64,000 bases of DNA. It comes from Bartonella tamiae Th239 (GTDB lineage: Bacteria > Pseudomonadota > Alphaproteobacteria > Rhizobiales > Rhizobiaceae). A model generated the notes under the pieces. The model searched no databases and was not told where the DNA came from. It saw nothing but the letters and a program-made list of their open reading frames with translations. Where the stretch lies: the NCBI RefSeq assembly GCF_000278275.1, contig NZ_JH725147.1, forward strand, positions 1,309,063 through 1,373,062, given 5' to 3'. The position numbers and the translations under genes were made by a program. Positions 58,307 to 64,000 of the stretch are shown here, piece after piece. Each line of letters starts with the position of its first letter. Within the stretch, counting starts at the first letter, position 1.

Positions 58307-58763
58307 ATGATATGTATTGGCGATTTAGGAATAGAAGTTGGCTCACTTTGGTTTGAAGCCAATAGCGCGCGTCAGCACAGCACATATCAATATAGCCAAT
58401 CTTGGTTGAATAATCCACGATGCTTTGCTATCGCTCCTTCGATAGCTTTATTGGAAAATCGCTTTTTCTTTAAAGCTGATGATGAGGTGAGTTCGCCTTT
58501 ACCGCCACCGCTTGCAGATGCTTCGCCTGATTCTTGGGGGGGGCAAAATATTATTCGCGGGCAAGCAAGAGCGCTGTTACTTATTATTGAAAGTTCAGAA
58601 AGACAATCAAAGTTACCGAATATTCATAAAAAAGGACCTGTTTTCTTTTCTGGTTCCTTCTTTCAGTAGGAATTTGGAACCAGATGCTGTAAGATTTAAT
58701 GAAAGTGGGGTTTATTCAGGTAGTCTTGTCGCTAGAACGATTATGAATCTTATGAAAAAATAG
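58307..58763 (+). pseudogene. remnant of a HipA-family kinase toxin gene (N-terminal part)
   Basis: The frame from 58307 matches the N-terminal subdomain of HipA-type Ser/Thr kinases: VGSLWFEANSARQHSTYQYSQSWLNNP, FAIAPSIALLENRFFF and LPPPLADASPDSWGGQNIIR. It ends at a stop at 58669; a second frame (to 58763) continues with FSRNLEPDAVRFNESGVYSG, which is like the next HipA block, then stops. The catalytic kinase core and any HipB partner are missing. So it is a truncated, frameshifted relic. HipA proteins phosphorylate glutamyl-tRNA synthetase in E. coli; that role cannot apply to this fragment. Confidence 0.7.
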
Positions 58764-58820
58764 ACTTATTATTTTAATAATTAAAATATATAATGTTCTA
58801 TGTGTACGGATGAGAAAGTA

Positions 58821-59288
58821 ATGGCTTTTTATAGTGTTGCTCTTGTTATTCATGTGGTCGCCGCAACTTTGTTTTTTGGGAACATTATGGTTACTGGTGT
58901 TTGGAAAGTATTTATTGATAAAAGTAAAGATATTGAAAAGATTCGTATTGGCATCAGATTAGTGATTTTAACAGATTATATTTTTACATTTTGCGGGGCG
59001 GTTTTACTTGCTTTGACAGGGGCGTACCTTGTGTATTATTTGCAGTTAGATCGGTTTGGAGAAAAATGGCTTTTGGTTGGCACAAGTTCTTTTATTCTTT
59101 CTGGTTTAATATGGGTTCTTTTCCTTGTGCCTAATCAATATAAGCAGAAAAAACTCATTGAGAACGTTGACCAATTCAGTAAAATTGCGAAAGAATTTAA
59201 CACATTGGCGCAAAAATGGTATTTTTGGGGAACGCTCTCTAATATATTTGCTTTATGCGCCCTTGTATCAATGATAATTCGTTTTTAG
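58821..59288 (+). CDS. DUF2269-like integral membrane protein
   Basis: A 155-residue protein with four hydrophobic segments (about 4-26, 47-72, 82-104 and 132-153), typical of the small DUF2269 predicted membrane proteins. The conserved His in the first segment (SVALVIHVVAATLFFGNIMVTG) is seen. Function unknown. The start at 58821 (MAFYSV) is chosen because AGAAAG precedes it; an in-frame ATG at 58800 is less likely. It is the only intact gene in the decayed patch between tRNA-Arg and ccdA. Confidence 0.7.
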   Translation: MAFYSVALVIHVVAATLFFGNIMVTGVWKVFIDKSKDIEKIRIGIRLVILTDYIFTFCGAVLLALTGAYLVYYLQLDRFGEKWLLVGTSSFILSGLIWVLFLVPNQYKQKKLIENVDQFSKIAKEFNTLAQKWYFWGTLSNIFALCALVSMIIRF

Positions 59289-59355
59289 CTGTCGTGCAAA
59301 AGCAATACAATATATTAAAAAAGTCAGAAAATATACTAGAGCAGAATAAGATTTA

Positions 59356-59635
59356 ATGAAGATTATGATGTCTTATCACTCAAGTAATATTACAGAGAAC
59401 GAAACTCGTAATTGGTTGGTTGAAAAAATTGCCGAAAAATTTAATATTCTAGTTTCCGATGTGGTTGTTGATAAATTTTTAGTGATTTTGGGCTTGATTC
59501 AACAGAAACATTTGTACTTATCGGCGAATTGGATATGAACTCTCTCCAACAGCGATGTGGTATCATCCGACGATAGATAAACTTTCTAAATATATTGTCG
59601 ATTTTGTTAAAGAAAATATTGAACAACAAGAATAG
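59356..59635 (+). pseudogene. remnant of an acyl carrier protein gene
   Basis: Three frames must be joined. The first reads NWLVEKIAEKFNIL and breaks near 59480; the second reads GLDSTETFVLIGELD, including the Ser of the phosphopantetheine site (GLDS); it breaks near 59535; the third reads ELSPTAMWYHPTIDKLSKYIV to a stop at 59635. Restoring one base at each break gives a coherent carrier-protein fold of about 93 residues, resembling ACPs of polyketide/peptide assembly or lone acyl carriers rather than AcpP of fatty acid synthesis. Both lesions look like single-base deletions. No partner synthase is present. Confidence 0.75.
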
Positions 59636-59827
59636 TTTTTATTTTTTATAAAAAAGCATCTTCACAATTAAGCCGTCATCATTTTAATAATGATAAAATA
59701 AATATTACATTATTTTATAAATGTCGTTCTATCTCAATTGAAAAAAACGTTTTTAAAGAAATGAGATTGTGATGAAGGTCATTATGTGGCAAAAGTGCTT
59801 TGAAATTCAGTTATTTGAAATGGAATT

Positions 59828-60625
59828 ATGATCTTGTTGATTGAACTATCGACCGTTGGCGTATTTTTTGCTGGCGCCTTATCTTTTCTTTCTCCCTGTG
59901 TCTTGCCTCTCGTACCGCCTTATCTATGTTATATGGCAGGCGTCAGCGTTGAAGATTTTCGTGGTGGAAATATTGAAAAAAAAGCACCCGTAAGGTTTAC
60001 TTTATTTATTGCAGCACTGGCTTTTGCTCTTGGTTTTACCACAGTTTTTGTCGCTCTTGGTGCCAGCGCGAGCACTATTGGACGTTTCATCGGTTATTAT
60101 CGTGATTGGCTAGCAATGGCTGCTGGCTTTATTATTATTATTTTTGGACTTAATTTTTTAGGTGTTTTTAAATTAGGGTTTTTATCTCGTGAAGCGCGAT
60201 TTCAAACACGTTCAACACCGGCAGGACCCATTGGCGCTTATATCATTGGTCTTGCATTTGCATTTGGGTGGACACCATGTATTGGACCTATTTTAGGACC
60301 AATTATTACACTTGCAGGCACAAAAGAATCTGTTGGAGAGGGCGCTTTTCTTTTAGCGGTCTACTCAATGGGGCTCGCTATTCCATTTATTTTAGCGGCT
60401 CTTTTTTCTGGATCTTTTATGGCTTTTTTAAACCGCTTTAAAGTGCATTTAGGAAAAGTTGAAAAAATTATTGGTGTTTTTCTTATAATAGCAGGTATTC
60501 TTTTTTTGACAGGATATATGCAAAACTTTTCATTTTGGTTGCTTGAAAAATATCCGACTTTAAGTCAAATCGAAGGATTGAATTGGGAAGATGTCAAACA
60601 GTTTTTTGGTCTTTCATCGTCATGA
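59828..60625 (+). CDS. ccdA: cytochrome c biogenesis / thiol-disulfide transporter CcdA
   Basis: A 265-residue inner-membrane protein with six helices that carries reducing equivalents from cytoplasmic thioredoxin to the periplasm. The paired redox cysteines are in [19 protein letters not shown] (first helix) and [12 protein letters not shown] (fourth helix). The conserved Pro-rich contexts are intact. Stop overlaps the next start (ATGA), so glmU is translationally coupled, an association without obvious functional logic. Confidence 0.93.
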   Translation: MILLIELSTVGVFFAGALSFLSPCVLPLVPPYLCYMAGVSVEDFRGGNIEKKAPVRFTLFIAALAFALGFTTVFVALGASASTIGRFIGYYRDWLAMAAGFIIIIFGLNFLGVFKLGFLSREARFQTRSTPAGPIGAYIIGLAFAFGWTPCIGPILGPIITLAGTKESVGEGAFLLAVYSMGLAIPFILAALFSGSFMAFLNRFKVHLGKVEKIIGVFLIIAGILFLTGYMQNFSFWLLEKYPTLSQIEGLNWEDVKQFFGLSSS

Positions 60626-62028
60626 ATAAGAAAAATATGATAAAACGTCGTTGCCTTTCTATTATACTTGCTGCAGGCGAGGGGACACGCATGAAGTCTT
60701 CCTTGCCCAAAGTGCTTCATAAAATTGCAGGGCTCCCTATGGTGTGTCATGTTGTACAACAAGTTCAATCTGCTGGAACAGATATTCTTGCAATTATTGT
60801 TGGACGAGGATTTGAAAGCGTTCAAAAAGCAATTTATGACTTTGCACCTCATGCGTCTTTTTTTATGCAGGAAGAACGCCGTGGCACGGCACATGCTGTA
60901 TTAAGTGCTAAAACTTTGCTTGAAAACACCCCTAATAACAAAATGCCTGACGATGTTTTGATTGTATTTGGTGATACGCCTTTAATAGAGGCAGACGCTT
61001 TAGGCCGCGCACGCAATGCATTAGCTGACGGCGTTGATGTTGTGGTCATGGGATTTCGTACATCAAAACCAGAAGGTTATGGGCGTTTAATTGAAAAAGA
61101 CGGAACGCTGATTGCAATTGTCGAAGAAAAAGAAGCAACACAAGACCAAAGGCAGATAAATTTTTGCAATGGTGGTGTGATGGCAATGAATGGGAAATAC
61201 GCATTATCTTTGATTGAAAAAATTGATAATCATAATGCAAAGCAAGAATTTTATTTAACAGATATTGTGGCCATTGCTGTTCAACAAAAGTTAAAGGTTC
61301 AAGCTATCGAAGTCCCGTTTGAAAATGTTCTTGGTGTCAATAATCATACGGAGCTTGCGCAAGCTGATGCGCTTTGGCAAAAACGTAAAGCGCAGATGTT
61401 AATGCATGAAGGTGTTCGTCTTTTAAAGCCTGATAGTGTGTATTTTTCTTATGATACAGTTATAGACGCGGATGTTACAATTGAACCCAATGTTTTTTTT
61501 GGTCCAGGTGTAAAGATAAAAAAGGGTACGACTATTCATAGCTTTAGCTATCTGGAAGATGCTATCATTGATGAAAATGTGACAGTGGGTCCGTTTGCGC
61601 GCATCCGACCAGGGTCACATCTTGAAGAAAAATCTAAGGTTGGCAATTTTTGTGAAATTAAACAATCAAGGATTGGTAAGGAAGCTAAAGTCAATCATTT
61701 AACTTATATTGGTGATGCAAAAGTTGGTGACTATGCTAATATTGGGGCTGGAACAGTCACATGTAATTATGACGGCTTTAATAAATGGGAAACGATCATT
61801 GGTAAAAATGCCTTTATCGGATCAAATTCTTCCTTAGTCGCTCCGATTGAGATTGGTCAAAATGCTTATGTTGCATCTGGCAGTGTTATTACAAAATTAG
61901 TACCCGATAACAGTGTTGCATTTGGACGTTCGTATCAAGTTAATAAAGAAGGACGCGCAACATCTTTACGTGAGCATTTTGCTGCAGTTAAAGCTTTGCG
62001 TAAAAATCAAACTGAGCGAAAAGATTGA
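60622..62028 (+). CDS. glmU: bifunctional UDP-GlcNAc pyrophosphorylase / GlcN-1-P acetyltransferase
   Basis: A 468-residue bifunctional enzyme making UDP-GlcNAc. The N-terminal uridyltransferase (1-235) has [19 protein letters not shown] and [12 protein letters not shown]; the C-terminal left-handed beta helix acetylates GlcN-1-P, with [26 protein letters not shown] and the conserved end. Product feeds both LpxA (lipid A) and peptidoglycan. The start at 60622 or the ATG at 60637 ([18 protein letters not shown]) are both possible. glmS follows after 138 bases. Confidence 0.96.
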   Translation: MNKKNMIKRRCLSIILAAGEGTRMKSSLPKVLHKIAGLPMVCHVVQQVQSAGTDILAIIVGRGFESVQKAIYDFAPHASFFMQEERRGTAHAVLSAKTLLENTPNNKMPDDVLIVFGDTPLIEADALGRARNALADGVDVVVMGFRTSKPEGYGRLIEKDGTLIAIVEEKEATQDQRQINFCNGGVMAMNGKYALSLIEKIDNHNAKQEFYLTDIVAIAVQQKLKVQAIEVPFENVLGVNNHTELAQADALWQKRKAQMLMHEGVRLLKPDSVYFSYDTVIDADVTIEPNVFFGPGVKIKKGTTIHSFSYLEDAIIDENVTVGPFARIRPGSHLEEKSKVGNFCEIKQSRIGKEAKVNHLTYIGDAKVGDYANIGAGTVTCNYDGFNKWETIIGKNAFIGSNSSLVAPIEIGQNAYVASGSVITKLVPDNSVAFGRSYQVNKEGRATSLREHFAAVKALRKNQTERKD

Positions 62029-62166
62029 GGAAGTCTTTGTAAAATAATTCGGTAAAATTTACCAAAATTTTGCTATCATGTGCATGATACTTATATAGGA
62101 TATTTAAGAGCTATATATTTATTATCGATTGTTAAAATAAATATTTTATCGTTTTGGAGTTGTTAT

Positions 62167-63990
62167 ATGTGTGGAATTATCGGTATTCTTGGAAAGCAAG
62201 CCGTAGCCCCTCTTATTATTGATGGTTTGAAACGACTTGAATATCGTGGATATGATTCAGCAGGTGTTGCAACTCTTCATAATGGCGTATTGAAGCGCTT
62301 GCGTGCGGAAGGAAAACTTGTCAATTTAGAAAATAAACTGCATGAATCACCGCTTGAAGGATTAACAGGAATTGGTCATACCCGTTGGGCAAGTCATGGC
62401 GCGCCTGTAGAGCGTAATGCACATCCTCATATGACAGATCAAGTTGCTGTTGTGCATAATGGTATTATTGAAAATTTTGCCGAATTGCGTGAAGAGTTAA
62501 GTGCAGATGGTTATGTGTTTGAAACAGAAACAGATACAGAAGCATTTGCAAAACTTCTCACCCGTTCTTTAAAAGAAGGTCTGGCACCACAAGAGGCAAT
62601 GTCAACAAACCTTAAAAAATTACGAGGTGCCTTTGCAGTCGCATGTATTTTTAAAGGTTATGATGATTTGATCATTGCGGCCCGTTCTGGCCCACCTTTA
62701 GCCATTGGATATGGTGATGGTGAAATGTTTGTAGGCTCAGATGCTATTGCTCTTGCACCATTTACCAATCGCATAAGCTATATGGAAGATGGTGATTGGG
62801 TGGTTATGACGCGTAATAGTGTCATCATATATGATTATGAAGATCGCTTGGTAGAACGCGAAATGACAATATCATCAGGCAATACTTTTTTAGTATCTAA
62901 AGGCAATCATCGCCATTTTATGCATAAGGAAATGTGGGAACAGCCTGAGGTGATTGCGCATACATTGGCGCATTATCTCGATCTTTCACAAAAAAAAATT
63001 CTTAATCAAATTGTCTCCATCGATTGGAAAAATATCCATCGTTTAACCATGGCAAGTTGTGGTACCGCTTTTTATGCAACATTAGTTGCAAGATATTGGT
63101 TTGAATCTTTGGCAGGACTTGTCGTGGATAATGATGTCGCTTCAGAATTTCGTTATCGAGAGCCACCGTTATCTCCTGATACTTTATCGATGTTTATATC
63201 ACAGTCGGGAGAAACAGCGGATACACTTGCCTGTTTGCGTTATTGCCAAAATAATGGGATCAAAACGGCTTCTGTTGTTAATGTTCAAGAGTCAACAATG
63301 GCGCGTGAAGCCGATTTTGTTTTTCCAACATTGGCAGGACCCGAAGTTGGTGTCGCATCCACCAAAGCATTTACGTGTCAATTGGCAACACTGGCTTCAC
63401 TGGCTCTTCAAGCAGCAAAACAACGCGGACATTTAACGGATAAGGAAGAGAGTAAACTTGTTCAAGAATTAGCTGAAAGCCCGCGCATTATTTCGGATGT
63501 ATTAAAGCTTGATGAACAGATTGAACATATTTGCCGTGATTTAATGAATGTCAAAAATATTCTTTATTTAGGGCGCGGTTCGTCATTTCCTATCGCTCTT
63601 GAAGGTGCATTAAAACTGAAAGAACTTTCCTATATCCATGCAGAGGGATATGCTGCTGGTGAATTGAAACATGGTCCTATTGCTTTAATCGATGAGACGA
63701 TCCCTGTGATTGTTGTTGCGCCTTATGACAAATGGTTTGAAAAGACAGTGTCCAATATGCAAGAAGTTGCCGCACGAGGTGGTCGCATTATTATGATAAC
63801 GAATCAAAAAGGGGCAAAAGCCACGGGTCTTGATAATATTAAAACCATTATTATGCCAGACGTGCCTGATAGTGTTTCACCGATTGCTTATACTATTCCT
63901 GTACAACTTATTGCTTATCATACAGCAACATTGTTAGGAACGGATGTTGATCAACCGCGTAATTTAGCTAAATCTGTGACGGTCGAATAA
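62167..63990 (+). CDS. glmS: glutamine--fructose-6-phosphate transaminase (isomerizing)
   Basis: A 607-residue enzyme for the first step of hexosamine synthesis. The N-terminal glutaminase domain starts MCGIIGILGKQAVAPLII with the nucleophile Cys directly after the initiator Met, which fixes the start at 62167 (GGAG upstream) and rules out the in-frame ATG at 62080. Two SIS domains follow (about 285-420 and 460-600; SQSGETADTLACLRYCQ, GRGSSFPIALEGALKLKELSYIHAEG). The C-terminus PRNLAKSVTVE is complete, and the gene ends just inside the window. No GlmS riboswitch-like ribozyme is evident in the 138-base gap. Confidence 0.97.
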   Translation: MCGIIGILGKQAVAPLIIDGLKRLEYRGYDSAGVATLHNGVLKRLRAEGKLVNLENKLHESPLEGLTGIGHTRWASHGAPVERNAHPHMTDQVAVVHNGIIENFAELREELSADGYVFETETDTEAFAKLLTRSLKEGLAPQEAMSTNLKKLRGAFAVACIFKGYDDLIIAARSGPPLAIGYGDGEMFVGSDAIALAPFTNRISYMEDGDWVVMTRNSVIIYDYEDRLVEREMTISSGNTFLVSKGNHRHFMHKEMWEQPEVIAHTLAHYLDLSQKKILNQIVSIDWKNIHRLTMASCGTAFYATLVARYWFESLAGLVVDNDVASEFRYREPPLSPDTLSMFISQSGETADTLACLRYCQNNGIKTASVVNVQESTMAREADFVFPTLAGPEVGVASTKAFTCQLATLASLALQAAKQRGHLTDKEESKLVQELAESPRIISDVLKLDEQIEHICRDLMNVKNILYLGRGSSFPIALEGALKLKELSYIHAEGYAAGELKHGPIALIDETIPVIVVAPYDKWFEKTVSNMQEVAARGGRIIMITNQKGAKATGLDNIKTIIMPDVPDSVSPIAYTIPVQLIAYHTATLLGTDVDQPRNLAKSVTVE

Positions 63991-64000
63991 TAGCAAGGAT

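Noticed and set aside
62029-62166. glmS ribozyme riboswitch
   Set aside because: The 138-base gap is AT-rich and shows no conserved core of that ribozyme; the element is also typical of Gram-positive bacteria.

Overview
The window looks like a chromosomal segment of a low-GC member of the Hyphomicrobiales (Rhizobiales), most likely Bartonella or a close relative. The reasons are the AT-rich codon use, the alphaproteobacterial gene order rpsB-tsf-pyrH-frr-uppS-cdsA-rseP-bamA-lpxD-fabZ-lpxA-lpxI-lpxB, LpxI in place of LpxH, an EipB (DUF1849) envelope protein, two GltX enzymes, and order-typical genes such as DUF1489, DUF2059 beside gor, and class II DAHP synthase. The species cannot be fixed from this sequence alone. 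Almost all of the window is core housekeeping DNA. I see no insertion sequence, intact prophage or CRISPR array.

Layout. 1-95: a 9-bp tandem repeat running off the left edge. 0.1-12.5 kb: mixed genes (a small membrane protein, a MerR regulator, a DUF1624 acyltransferase, nitroreductase, serine dehydratase, DUF1489, a D,D-carboxypeptidase, clpS-clpA, a HIT protein, a decayed glycerophosphodiester phosphodiesterase, RidA, EipB). 12.6-25.9 kb: the translation, outer-membrane biogenesis and lipid A cluster. 26-34.8 kb: an MHS-family transporter, thyA-folA, hflK-hflC-degP, and divergent serB/miaA. 34.9-37.5 kb: the acetolactate synthase operon behind a recognisable promoter, leader peptide and attenuator. 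37.6-45.5 kb: nitronate monooxygenase, a RecD-like helicase, gltA, gltX and comEC. 46-56.7 kb: rpiA, DUF2059, gor, aroG, nadE, a second gltX, an RhlE-type helicase and nadK. 56.9-59.7 kb: DUF1090, tRNA-Arg(CCG), then a short decaying accessory patch (a frameshifted unknown gene, a hipA remnant, DUF2269, an acyl carrier protein remnant). 59.8-64 kb: ccdA-glmU-glmS.

How the genes fit together. The main theme is envelope construction: BamA and RseP handle outer-membrane proteins and site-2 proteolysis, LpxD/FabZ/LpxA/LpxI/LpxB make lipid A, UppS and CdsA make lipid precursors, and GlmS/GlmU supply UDP-GlcNAc to both lipid A and peptidoglycan. Protein quality control is well represented (ClpS/ClpA, HflK/HflC, DegP). 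The clearest regulatory object is the ilv attenuator. The clearest evolutionary signal is gene decay: four loci with frameshifts, of which the GDPD, HipA and ACP remnants can be identified from residual motifs when the frames are joined by eye.

Limits: family assignments come from recognising motifs in the translations, without database searches. Start codons were adjusted where a Shine-Dalgarno sequence or family N-terminus argued for it.
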